DNA of 6,509 bases. It comes from Collinsella sp. GTDB lineage: Bacteria > Actinomycetota > Coriobacteriia > Coriobacteriales > Coriobacteriaceae. This document shows, piece by piece, positions 1 to 6,310 of this stretch (its first letter is position 1; each line of letters begins with the position of its first letter). The notes beneath the pieces were generated by a model. That model saw only the letters and a list, made by a program, of their open reading frames with translations, ran no database searches and was not told the DNA's origin. The stretch lies in assembly GCA_014871665.1 (NCBI GenBank), contig WGSL01000089.1:1-6509 (forward strand), written 5' to 3'. The position numbers and the translations under genes were made by a program.

Positions 1-184
1 ACTCCCAGTCCTTGGCGGGACCGAAGATCTTCTCGCAGAACAGGCCGTCCTTCTCGGGCTTGAGGGTACGGTAATTGATGGTCTCCGGCTTCTTGACCTC
101 ACCGTGCGACCAGGAACGGATCTGGTCGGCGGAGGCAAGGGAGATCTTTACCGCGTCAAAATCAGTAGCTTCGAAATCTGCCAC
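1..184 (-). CDS. rpoC: RNA polymerase β' subunit, N-terminal fragment (cut by the window edge)
   Basis: This is the first 61 codons of the largest catalytic subunit of RNA polymerase; the rest lies outside the window. The visible protein starts VADFEATDFDAVKISLAS and continues through WSHGEVKKPETINYRTLKPE and DGLFCEKIFGPAKDWE, the hallmark β' N-terminus just before the zinc-binding Cys cluster of the clamp, which would follow immediately. The start is chosen as GTG at 184-182: the Shine-Dalgarno AAGGAG (199-194, overlapping the rpoB stop) is 9 nt upstream. An in-frame TTG at 190-188 is only 3 nt from that site, so it is less likely. The gene begins 6 nt after the rpoB stop, which implies co-transcription and probable translational coupling. 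Identity is certain; the exact start is less so. Confidence 0.97.
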   Translation of the reverse strand, partial: MADFEATDFDAVKISLASADQIRSWSHGEVKKPETINYRTLKPEKDGLFCEKIFGPAKDWE

Positions 185-190
185 AGTCAA

Positions 191-3100
191 CTACTCCTTA
201 TCAGTGGTCGTGGCGGCGACAGCCTCGGGTGCCTCGGCGGTCTCGGCATCCTCGGCCTCGACGTCGGCGTCAACGCCGGCGAGCGCAGCCAGGTCGTCGA
301 GAGCGGAGGTCTCCTCGGCGGTCACGGGGGCGGAGGCGTCCTCGTCGGCATCGTGCATGGGCTCGATGTCCAGCGCGAGGGAACGAATCTCCTTGACGAG
401 AACCTTGAAGGACTCGGGGATACCCGGAACCGGGACGTTCTCGCCCTTGACAATGGACTCGTAGGTCTTGACGCGGCCCACGGTATCGTCGGACTTGACG
501 GTCAGGATCTCCTGCAGGACGTTGGAAGCACCGTATGCGTACAGTGCCCAAACTTCCATCTCGCCGAAGCGCTGACCGCCGAACTGAGCCTTGCCGCCCA
601 GCGGCTGCTGGGTAACCAGGCTGTAAGGGCCAGTCGAACGGGCGTGGATCTTGTCATCGACCATGTGGCCGAGCTTGAGGATGTAGGACGTACCCACGGT
701 AATGGGCTCGCGGAACTCCTCGCCGGTGCGGCCGTCGAACAGACGGGTCTTGCCGCGCTCGTCAAGCTGGGTGACAAACTCGGGGCGCATGTGATCGCCA
801 AAGGCAGCGGTGGCCTTGTTGAGCATGTTCTTGTTGGCGCGACGGATGACCTCGGCGATCTCGTCCTCCTTGGCGCCGTCGAAAACGGGCGTCGAGACGA
901 AGAACGGACCGGGGACATACTTGTCGGAGTCGGCATCCTCGGTATCCCAACCGCAGGCAGCAGCCCAGCCAAGGTGGCACTCGAGCAGCTGGCCGACGTT
1001 CATACGCGAAGGAACGCCCAGCGGGTTGAGGATAACGTCGATCGGGGTACCGTCAGCCATGTAGGGCATGTCCTCGACCGGCAGAACGTTACAGATAACG
1101 CCCTTGTTGCCGTGGCGACCGGCGATCTTGTCGCCCTGCTGGATCTTACGACGCTGGGCGACGTAGACGCGCACCTGCTCGTTGACGCCGGGGGCCAGGT
1201 CGTCGCCGTTCTCGCGGCTAAAGCGGACGACGTCGATGACGCGGCCGTAAGCGCCGTGAGGCATCTTAAGGGAGGTGTCGCGAACGTCATGAGCCTTGGC
1301 ACCGAAGATGGCGCGCAGCAGGCGCTCCTCGGCGGTCAGAGCGCTCTCGCCCTTAGGCGTGACCTTGCCGACCAGGATGTCGCCAGGGCCGACCTCGGCG
1401 CCGATGCGGATGATGCCGTCCTCGTCGAGGTTGGCAAGCATGTCCTCGGAGAGGTTCGGGATCTCGCGGGTGATCTCCTCGGGGCCGAGCTTGGTGTCGC
1501 GGGCGTCGATCTCGTGACGGGTGATATTGATGGTCGTCAGCAGGTCCTCGGCCACCAGGCGCTCGGACACGACGATACCGTCCTCGTAGTTGAAGCCTTC
1601 CCACGGCATGTATGCCACGGTGAGGTTCTGGCCCAGTGCGAGCTCGCCGTGATCGGTCGAAGGACCGTCGGCCAGAGGCTCGCCCTGCTCAACGGTGTCA
1701 CCGACGCGCACGAGCGGACGGTGGTTGATGCAGGTGGACTGGTTGGAGCGCTGGTACTTGGCCAGGTGATACTCGTCCATGCCGCCGGCATGCTTGACGA
1801 TAATCTTGGAAGCGTCGGCAAAGATGACCTCGCCGGCGTTCTTGGCCAGGGTGACCTCGCCAGAGTCCAGGGCGGCGCGACGCTCCATGCCGGTACCGAC
1901 ATAGGGAGCGGCGGGGTGAACCAGCGGCACGGCCTGACGCTGCATGTTGGCGCCCATGAGCGTACGCTTAGCGTCGTCGTGCTCAAGGAACGGGATCAGC
2001 GTAGCTGCGACGGAGAGCATCTGACGCGGCGAGACGTCCATGTAGTCAACGTCCTCGACAGGCACGTCGGCGGGAGCGCCGAAGGAGCCGTCGAAGTCGC
2101 GGGTACGGGCGATCACGGTGTGCGGACGGACGATCTTGCCCTCGGCATCGGTCGTGATGAACTCGTTGGTCTTGGGATCGAGCGGCGTGTTGGCCGGCGC
2201 GATGACGTGCTTCTCTTCCTCGTCAGCAGTCATCCAGTCAATCTGGTCGGTGGCAACGCCGTTCTCGACGCGGCGGAACGGGGCCTCGATGAAGCCGTAC
2301 TCGTTGACGCGGGCGTAGAGGGCGAGCGAGCCGATCAGGCCGATGTTGGGGCCTTCGGGGGTCTCGATTGGGCACATGCGGCTGTAGTGCGAGTTGTGAA
2401 CGTCGCGGACGGCCGTCGGCACGTTGGTGCGGCGACTGGAGCCCGACTTGTGGCCGGCAAGACCGCCAGGGCCGAGTGCGGACAGACGGCGCTTGTGGGT
2501 CAGACCGGTCAGGGGGTTCGCCTGGTCCATGAACTGCGAGAGCTGCGAGGAACCGAAGAACTCCTTGATGGAGGCCACGATCGGGCGGATGTTGATGAGC
2601 GACTGCGGGGTGATCTCGTCGATGTCCTGGGAGCTCATGCGCTCACGGACGACGCGCTCCATACGGCTCATGCCGATACGGAACTGGTTGGCGACGAGCT
2701 CGCCGACGGTACGGATGCGGCGGTTGCCAAAGTGGTCGATGTCGTCGACCTTGAAGCCCTGCTCGCCGGCAGCGAGGGACAGCAGGTAGCGCAGCGTCGC
2801 GACGATATCCTCGTCGGTGAGCACCGTGACCTCTTCCTCGGTGGTGAGGTTGAGCTTCTTGTTGACCTTGTAGCGACCGACGCGGGCCAGATCGTAGCGC
2901 TGCGGGTTAAAGAGCAGACCCTCGAGCAGGCTGCGGGAAGCGTCCACGGTGGGAGGCTCGCCCGGGCGCAGGCGACGGTAGATCTCGATGAGGGCGTCCT
3001 CGCGGGTGAGGGCGGTGTCGCGCTCCAGGGTGCGCTTGATCACATCGGAGTTGCCGAGCAGCTCGATGATGTCGTCGTTGGTGACGGCGATGCCAAGGGC

Positions 3101-3682
3101 GCGCAGGAACATCGTGGCGCTCTGCTTGCGCTTACGGTCGATGGAGACCATGAGCTGGTCGCGCTTGTCGACCTCAAACTCAAGCCAGGCACCGCGGGAC
3201 GGGATAATCTGGGCCTTGTAGATCTGCTTGCCCGAATCCATCTCGGAGCTGTAGTACACGCCCGGGGAGCGGACGAGCTGCGAGACGACGATACGCTCGG
3301 TACCGTTGATGATGAAAGTGCCCTGATCGGTCATCATGGGGAAGTCGCCCATGAAGACGAGCTGCTCCCTGATCTCGCCGGTCTCCTTGTTGGTGAGACG
3401 GACGTTGGTCAGAAGCGGAGCCTGATAGGTCATATCCTTCTCGCGGCACTCCTCGACGGTGTGCGCGGGGTCGCCGAACTGATGCTCGCCGAAGGTAACC
3501 TCGAGAACATGGTTCTGGCTCTGGATGGGGCTGGATTCCTTGAACGCCTCACGAAGGCCCTCGTCCTTAAAACGCTCAAAGGATTCCCTTTGAACAGAGA
3601 TAAGGTTGGGGAGCTCCATGGCCTCCGGGATTTTCCCGAAGCTGACGCGCTTGCGCTCAGTGGCAGTGTATGCGTAGGTCAC
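191..3682 (-). CDS. rpoB: RNA polymerase β subunit
   Basis: RpoB forms half of the polymerase active-site cleft and the rifamycin pocket. It is 1163 residues, a normal actinobacterial size without the large E. coli lineage insertions. The start is GTG at 3682-3680, 8 nt after AAGGAGGA (3698-3691). Landmarks: rifampicin region at 377-407 (GSSQLSQFMDQANPL, THKRRLSALGPGG), with D386, H396 and S401 matching E. coli D516, H526 and S531 in wild-type form; PIETPEGPNIGLIGSL at 438-453; NYED at 698-701; GDKIAGRHGNKG at 850-861, whose K852 and K860 match E. coli K1065 and K1073; H1006 matching H1237; and QQPLGGKAQFGGQRFGEMEVW at 1025-1045 in the C-terminal domain. Two oddities are fork loop 2 (residues 409-424), which is replaced and 8 residues longer than usual, and an acidic Ala-rich tail after about residue 1107. 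The TAG stop overlaps the rpoC ribosome site. Confidence 0.99.
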   Translation of the reverse strand: MTYAYTATERKRVSFGKIPEAMELPNLISVQRESFERFKDEGLREAFKESSPIQSQNHVLEVTFGEHQFGDPAHTVEECREKDMTYQAPLLTNVRLTNKETGEIREQLVFMGDFPMMTDQGTFIINGTERIVVSQLVRSPGVYYSSEMDSGKQIYKAQIIPSRGAWLEFEVDKRDQLMVSIDRKRKQSATMFLRALGIAVTNDDIIELLGNSDVIKRTLERDTALTREDALIEIYRRLRPGEPPTVDASRSLLEGLLFNPQRYDLARVGRYKVNKKLNLTTEEEVTVLTDEDIVATLRYLLSLAAGEQGFKVDDIDHFGNRRIRTVGELVANQFRIGMSRMERVVRERMSSQDIDEITPQSLINIRPIVASIKEFFGSSQLSQFMDQANPLTGLTHKRRLSALGPGGLAGHKSGSSRRTNVPTAVRDVHNSHYSRMCPIETPEGPNIGLIGSLALYARVNEYGFIEAPFRRVENGVATDQIDWMTADEEEKHVIAPANTPLDPKTNEFITTDAEGKIVRPHTVIARTRDFDGSFGAPADVPVEDVDYMDVSPRQMLSVAATLIPFLEHDDAKRTLMGANMQRQAVPLVHPAAPYVGTGMERRAALDSGEVTLAKNAGEVIFADASKIIVKHAGGMDEYHLAKYQRSNQSTCINHRPLVRVGDTVEQGEPLADGPSTDHGELALGQNLTVAYMPWEGFNYEDGIVVSERLVAEDLLTTINITRHEIDARDTKLGPEEITREIPNLSEDMLANLDEDGIIRIGAEVGPGDILVGKVTPKGESALTAEERLLRAIFGAKAHDVRDTSLKMPHGAYGRVIDVVRFSRENGDDLAPGVNEQVRVYVAQRRKIQQGDKIAGRHGNKGVICNVLPVEDMPYMADGTPIDVILNPLGVPSRMNVGQLLECHLGWAAACGWDTEDADSDKYVPGPFFVSTPVFDGAKEDEIAEVIRRANKNMLNKATAAFGDHMRPEFVTQLDERGKTRLFDGRTGEEFREPITVGTSYILKLGHMVDDKIHARSTGPYSLVTQQPLGGKAQFGGQRFGEMEVWALYAYGASNVLQEILTVKSDDTVGRVKTYESIVKGENVPVPGIPESFKVLVKEIRSLALDIEPMHDADEDASAPVTAEETSALDDLAALAGVDADVEAEDAETAEAPEAVAATTTDKE

Positions 3683-3719
3683 CAGGTTTTTCCTCCTTCA
3701 CGGAAATGCTCGGTGGGTT

Positions 3720-3738
3720 GGCGAGGCATGGCTTCGCC
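3720..3738 (-). other. hairpin in the rpoB 5' leader
   Basis: On the minus strand GGCGAAGC-CAT-GCCTCGCC folds into an 8-position stem with one A/C mismatch and a 3-nt loop. It lies about 20 nt upstream of the rpoB Shine-Dalgarno (3691-3698) and inside the leader expected from the 3756-3783 promoter. There is no U-tract, so it is not a terminator. A role in mRNA stability or translation is inference. Confidence 0.4.
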
Positions 3739-3755
3739 AGTTATCGCAACCTAAT

Positions 3756-3783
3756 AGTTTATCAGGTACCGACCGTTGGGCAA
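3756..3783 (-). promoter_or_regulatory. candidate promoter for rpoBC
   Basis: Minus-strand TTGCCC (3783-3778) and TAAACT (3761-3756) are separated by 16 nt. Each matches the sigma70 consensus at 4 of 6 positions. The predicted transcript start near 3749 would give a leader of about 67 nt containing the 3720-3738 hairpin. A promoter is expected in this gap because galU ends in a strong terminator. This is the best match seen, but it is only moderately good. Confidence 0.4.
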
Positions 3784-3859
3784 GAAAAGCCTTGACGCGA
3801 TTGAGTTTTTGGAGTAGCAAAGTTTTTCGACAGAAAACACGCAGGTAGATGTATATGTA

Positions 3860-3875
3860 TCGAACATCTGTTCAT
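3860..3875. promoter_or_regulatory. LexA-box-like palindrome in the rpoB upstream region
   Basis: TCGAACATCTGTTCAT closely resembles the Gram-positive/actinobacterial SOS box TCGAAC-N4-GTTCGA, matching 10 of the 12 defined positions. It overlaps a second inverted repeat, TCTGTTCA (3867-3874) with TGAACAGA (3886-3893), separated by 11 nt. It lies between the galU terminator and rpoB, about 180 nt before the rpoB start. Binding by LexA is unproven; it could be another dimeric regulator's site or chance in this AT-rich stretch. Confidence 0.35.
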
Positions 3876-3915
3876 ATATTTTCTGTGAACAGAGAGCCGG
3901 CAATCGCAGCTCTTA

Positions 3916-3949
3916 TAAAAAACGGGCGCGAACCGAGGTCCGCGCCCGT
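3916..3949 (-). terminator. intrinsic terminator after galU
   Basis: On the minus strand ACGGGCGCG (3949-3941) pairs perfectly with CGCGCCCGT (3930-3922) across a 10-nt loop, followed by six U residues and AUAAG. It starts about 20 nt after the galU stop and should separate galU from rpoB. Confidence 0.9.
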
Positions 3950-3969
3950 AAATGTCGATGCCCGAAGGC

Positions 3970-4878
3970 TTACTTGCGCATCAATCCGCCGCGCTCGTCG
4001 ATGGCGTCCCAGAAGGCGCTGGCAAAGCGAGGATCGTTTGCAGCCATGAGGGCGTTGGTGGCCATCCAGCCAGACGGGGTACCGGTATCGTAGCCCGACA
4101 GTGGGTCGATAACGACAGCGTACATGGCCTCGCGGTCGAGCGAGCGGGCCATGGCGTCGGTCAGCTGGATCTCGCCGCCCTTACCGGCCTGCTGATCGGC
4201 CAGCAGGTCCATGACCAGCGGGCTCAGCAGGTAGCGACCGACGATGTACAGGTTGGACGGAGCCGCCTCGGGAGCGGGCTTCTCGACCAGGCCGCCGATG
4301 CGCCAAACGGCACCGGGCTCGTCGTCAGCGGCATTCTCGAAGCCCTCGAGAGAGCCCACGCGATCGCCGGCGATGACGCCATAGCGGCTGACTTCCTCGG
4401 GAGCGCACGCGGCAACGGCGATAACCGAAGCGCCACCGTGCTCCTTGGAGACGGCCAGCATCTTGTCGCAGATGTCGCGGTTGGGCACAACATAGTCGCC
4501 CAGAAGAACCAGGAAGTTCTCCCCTGCCACAGCGTCGGCAGCAGAGCGAATGGCGTGACCGAGGCCCTTGGGCTCGTACTGATAACGGAAATCGACCGGC
4601 ATACCGCCCGCATGAGCGACAGCGTCGGCGTAGGCGTCCTTACCGCGCTCGCGCAGCAGGTTCTCGAGCGAACGGTCGGGCTGGAAGTAGTTCAGCAGCT
4701 CGGGCTTGCCGGGCGAGGTAACGATGATGGCGTCGTCGACCTCCTCGGGGTCGAGTGCCTCCTCAACAACATACTGGATGACCGGCTTGTCGAGAACCGG
4801 CAGCATCTCTTTGGGCGTGCACTTGGTGCCAGGCAGAAAACGCGTGCCAAGACCGGCGGCGGGGATGATTGCCTTCAT
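3970..4878 (-). CDS. galU: UTP-glucose-1-phosphate uridylyltransferase (UDP-glucose pyrophosphorylase)
   Basis: GalU makes UDP-glucose from UTP and glucose-1-phosphate in the cytoplasm, supplying polysaccharide, glycolipid and galactose pathways. The protein is 302 residues, the usual size. The nucleotide-binding signature AGLGTRFLPGTKCTPKEMLP is at 8-27, followed by DKPVIQYVVEEALD. PKGLGHA is at 103-109, the metal-binding aspartate lies in LGDY (D128), VEKP is at 198-201 and contains the usual catalytic-type lysine, VGRY is at 213-216, and EIQLTDA is at 236-242. The C-terminal motif reads YDTGTPSGW (263-271) where many homologues have D-x-G-x-K-x-G-Y. The start is taken as ATG at 4878-4876, giving the family N-terminus MKAIIPAAG. 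An in-frame TTG at 4887-4885 is only 3 nt from the AAAGGA ribosome site (4896-4891), whereas the ATG is 12 nt away, so the start is not settled. The gene sits alone between two terminators, inserted between rplL and rpoB. Confidence 0.95.
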   Translation of the reverse strand: MKAIIPAAGLGTRFLPGTKCTPKEMLPVLDKPVIQYVVEEALDPEEVDDAIIVTSPGKPELLNYFQPDRSLENLLRERGKDAYADAVAHAGGMPVDFRYQYEPKGLGHAIRSAADAVAGENFLVLLGDYVVPNRDICDKMLAVSKEHGGASVIAVAACAPEEVSRYGVIAGDRVGSLEGFENAADDEPGAVWRIGGLVEKPAPEAAPSNLYIVGRYLLSPLVMDLLADQQAGKGGEIQLTDAMARSLDREAMYAVVIDPLSGYDTGTPSGWMATNALMAANDPRFASAFWDAIDERGGLMRK

Positions 4879-4900
4879 ATTATTCAAGGATCCTTTCGCA

Positions 4901-4915
4901 GGCGCAGGATGCGCC
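4901..4915 (-). other. hairpin just upstream of the galU ribosome site
   Basis: Minus-strand GGCGCA-TCC-TGCGCC is a perfect 6-bp GC-rich stem with a 3-nt loop. It ends 4 nt before the AAAGGA site (4896-4891). A second possible stem, GCGGC/GCCGC, lies at 4924-4939. These may shape translation or mRNA stability; no known riboswitch was recognised. Confidence 0.4.
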
Positions 4916-4959
4916 CTGTGCGTGCGGCACGGCGGCCGCAGACCAAATTGCGATACCGA

Positions 4960-4988
4960 ATTATCTTATCGCTGTTAATTAACGTTAA
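4960..4988 (-). promoter_or_regulatory. promoter for galU
   Basis: Minus-strand TTAACG (4988-4983) and GATAAT (4965-4960) are spaced by 17 nt. The -10 matches 5 of 6 consensus positions and the -35 matches 4 of 6. The expected start near 4953 leaves a leader of about 75 nt. A dedicated promoter fits with the strong terminator after rplL. Confidence 0.6.
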
Positions 4989-4989
4989 T
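4974..4989. promoter_or_regulatory. overlapping palindromes at the galU -35 box, candidate operator
   Basis: ATTAACGTTAAT (4978-4989) is a perfect 12-bp palindrome and GTTAATTAAC (4974-4983) a perfect 10-bp palindrome; they share six bases. Together they cover the -35 element and part of the spacer, a typical repressor position. The binding protein is unknown and no family site was recognised with confidence. Confidence 0.35.
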
Positions 4990-5130
4990 GCAGGCAAACG
5001 CCATTCTTCAGCAGGTCAACGCAAATTAGTGCTCGAATGGTGCAATTTTATCGACCAACGGTAGCGATCCCAAAGCACCGCAAACGGCAGCAATTTGCAT
5101 GCCGAGCCAGCAAAATAGAGGGGTCATAAC
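4989..5130. other. gap between the rplL terminator and the galU promoter
   Basis: This stretch is more AT-rich than the genes. I see no coding potential, no RNA gene and no convincing second promoter. A TTGACC on the minus strand at 5020-5015 lacks a good -10 at the right distance. Confidence 0.5.
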
Positions 5131-5164
5131 AAAAAAGACGGGGCTCGCAATGCGAACCCCGTCT
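5131..5164 (-). terminator. strong intrinsic terminator after rplL
   Basis: On the minus strand AGACGGGGTTCGC (5164-5152) pairs with GCGAGCCCCGTCT (5148-5136), a 13-bp stem with one G-U pair and a 3-nt loop, followed by TTTTTTG. It starts 27 nt after the rplL stop. It should end most rplJL transcripts before galU and rpoB. Confidence 0.93.
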
Positions 5165-5191
5165 GCAAAGAAATCTGGCGAGAAAGCCTGA

Positions 5192-5569
5192 TTACTTGAG
5201 GGTGACAGCAGCGCCAGCAGCCTCGAGCTTCTCCTTGGCAGCCTCGGCGTCCTCCTTCTTGGCACCCTCGAGAACAGCCTTGGGAGCGCCCTCGACGACC
5301 TCCTTGGCCTCCTTCAGGCCAAGGTTGGTGAGCTCACGGACGGCCTTGATGACCTGGATCTTGTTGTCGCCGAAGCCCTCGAGCACGACGTCAAACTCGG
5401 TCTTCTCCTCGGCCTCAGCAGCGCCAGCAGCGGGAGCGGCGACAACAGCGGCAGGAGCAGCGGCGGAAACGCCGAAGGTGTCCTCGATAGCCTTGACGAG
5501 CTCGGAAGCCTCGAGAAGGGTCATTTCCTTAAGAGCATCGATGATCTCATCGGTGGTAAGCTTAGCCAT
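5192..5569 (-). CDS. rplL: 50S ribosomal protein L7/L12
   Basis: L7/L12 forms the mobile ribosomal stalk that recruits and activates translation GTPases such as EF-Tu and EF-G; dimers attach to L10. The protein has 125 residues, the normal length. Residues 1-33 (MAKLTTDEIIDALKEMTLLE and following) form the helical dimerisation and L10-binding domain. Residues 34-55 are an Ala/Pro/Gly hinge. Residues 57-125 form the globular domain that contacts factors, with EFDVVLEGFGDNKIQVIKAV, the GLKEAKEVVEGAP loop and the end EKLEAAGAAVTLK. The start is ATG at 5569-5567, 7 nt after AAAGGA (5582-5577); the reading frame stays open to 5602 but the extension does not fit the family. It follows rplJ by 102 nt and is closed by a strong terminator, so rpoBC is not its direct downstream partner here. 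Confidence 0.99.
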   Translation of the reverse strand: MAKLTTDEIIDALKEMTLLEASELVKAIEDTFGVSAAAPAAVVAAPAAGAAEAEEKTEFDVVLEGFGDNKIQVIKAVRELTNLGLKEAKEVVEGAPKAVLEGAKKEDAEAAKEKLEAAGAAVTLK

Positions 5570-5588
5570 TTCTAAGTCCTTTCGGTTT

Positions 5589-5656
5589 CCGTGTCTGTGC
5601 ACGGAGATCAGTTAAAACACGGCGCGAATGCGCCAGGGGTGCGGCGTTGCCGCCGC
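5589..5656 (-). other. three consecutive hairpins between rplJ and rplL
   Basis: On the minus strand, in order: GCGGCG-GCAA-CGCCGC (5656-5641), a perfect stem capped by a GNRA tetraloop; GGCGC-ATTC-GCGCC (5634-5621), followed by GTGTTTTAAC, a weak terminator-like arrangement; and CCGTG-CACAGA-CACGG (5604-5589), ending just before the rplL ribosome site. They could protect or process the rplL message or cause partial attenuation. The structures are visible; their role is inference. Confidence 0.5.
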
Positions 5657-5671
5657 GGGTGAAAACAGCGA

Positions 5672-6193
5672 CTAGGCTGCCTTCTGCTCGGAGACCTGCT
5701 GGATCGAACGAGCGAGACCAGAGGAAACGCCGTTGACGCAGACAGCGATGTCGCGAGCGAAACCGGAGATGAGACCGGCGATCTGGCCGAGAAGCTGATC
5801 CTTGGTGGGCAGCTCGGCGATAGCCTTAACATCATCAGCGGAAACGGCCTTGCCGTCGGAGATACCGCCCTTGATCTCAAGGACGCCCTTGGACTGAGCG
5901 GAGAAGTCCTTAAGGGCCTTAGCGGCCTCGACCGGCTCGGACTCGTAGAACACATAAGCGACGGGGCCGGCGAGGATCTCGTCGAGCTCGGGCTGCTCCT
6001 GGTTCTTGAGAGCGATCTTGACCAGGTTGTTCTTGTAGACCTTCATCTCGGCGCCGCACTCGCGAAGCTGATGACGCAGCTCCTGAGCCTGCTTAACCGT
6101 CAGACCGTTGTAGTTGACGACGAACAGACCGGCGTTCTCGGCGATACGGGACTCGATCTCTGCAACCTTGTCGATTTTGTACTGCTGGGGCAT
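5672..6193 (-). CDS. rplJ: 50S ribosomal protein L10
   Basis: L10 anchors the L12 stalk on 23S rRNA near the GTPase centre and, bound to L12, is the usual translational or transcriptional repressor of its own operon. The protein has 173 residues, typical for the family. The N-terminal RNA-binding domain shows VVNYNGLTVKQAQELRHQLR (25-44), KVYKNNLVKIAL (51-62) and GPVAYVF (76-82). ELPTKDQLLGQIAG (127-140) begins the C-terminal part, ending in the long helix that binds L12 dimers (about 140-173). The ATG at 6193-6191 lies 7 nt after a near-perfect AGGAGGT (6207-6201), so the start is secure. It is the first gene after the regulated leader and is followed by rplL. Confidence 0.99.
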   Translation of the reverse strand: MPQQYKIDKVAEIESRIAENAGLFVVNYNGLTVKQAQELRHQLRECGAEMKVYKNNLVKIALKNQEQPELDEILAGPVAYVFYESEPVEAAKALKDFSAQSKGVLEIKGGISDGKAVSADDVKAIAELPTKDQLLGQIAGLISGFARDIAVCVNGVSSGLARSIQQVSEQKAA

Positions 6194-6256
6194 GAATTAC
6201 ACCTCCTCGAATTCTTTCCGGGCACGGTCCGCCACAAGGACGTGACGGGGGCATGT

Positions 6257-6295
6257 CCAAAAAGAAAGCCCCCGCGCTGCATGAGCGACGGGGGC
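6257..6295 (-). terminator. terminator/attenuator in the rplJ leader
   Basis: Minus-strand GCCCCCG (6295-6289) pairs with CGGGGGC (6274-6268); a one-base bulge and an inner CGCT/AGCG stem with loop CATGC complete the hairpin, followed by TTTCTTTTTGG. It lies upstream of rplJ in the same transcript, about 60 nt before the start codon. That is where attenuation of the L10 operon would act. It cannot be the end of an upstream gene's transcript alone, because the rplJ promoter is farther upstream. Confidence 0.88.
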
Positions 6296-6310
6296 GAGAA
6301 GACATATCTA

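Noticed and set aside
185..190. TTG at 190-188 as the rpoC start.
   Set aside because: It is only 3 nt from AAGGAG, while GTG at 184-182 is 9 nt away and better fits initiation; kept as a minor alternative.
377..407. Rifampicin-resistance mutation in the RpoB residues at 377-407 (nucleotides about 2462-2554).
   Set aside because: All classical resistance positions (matching E. coli 511, 513, 516, 526, 529, 531 and 533) carry the sensitive-type residue. Only the adjacent fork loop is unusual. The start and end given here are residue numbers.
104..3754. A 1216-codon open frame on the plus strand covering all of rpoB.
   Set aside because: It is antisense to a certain gene. Its Val/Leu/Gly/Asp-rich sequence shows no family motifs, and GC-rich codon use of rpoB removes antisense stops. 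It is a shadow frame.
3952..5064. A 370-codon open frame on the plus strand covering galU.
   Set aside because: It is antisense to galU over nearly its whole coding part, has no recognisable motif, and extends into the regulatory gap. The same codon-bias artefact explains it.
5570..5602. Extended rplL start (ATG at 5602).
   Set aside because: The added MHRHGNRKDLE is unlike any L7/L12 N-terminus, it overlaps the leader hairpin, and the ATG at 5569 has a properly spaced ribosome site.
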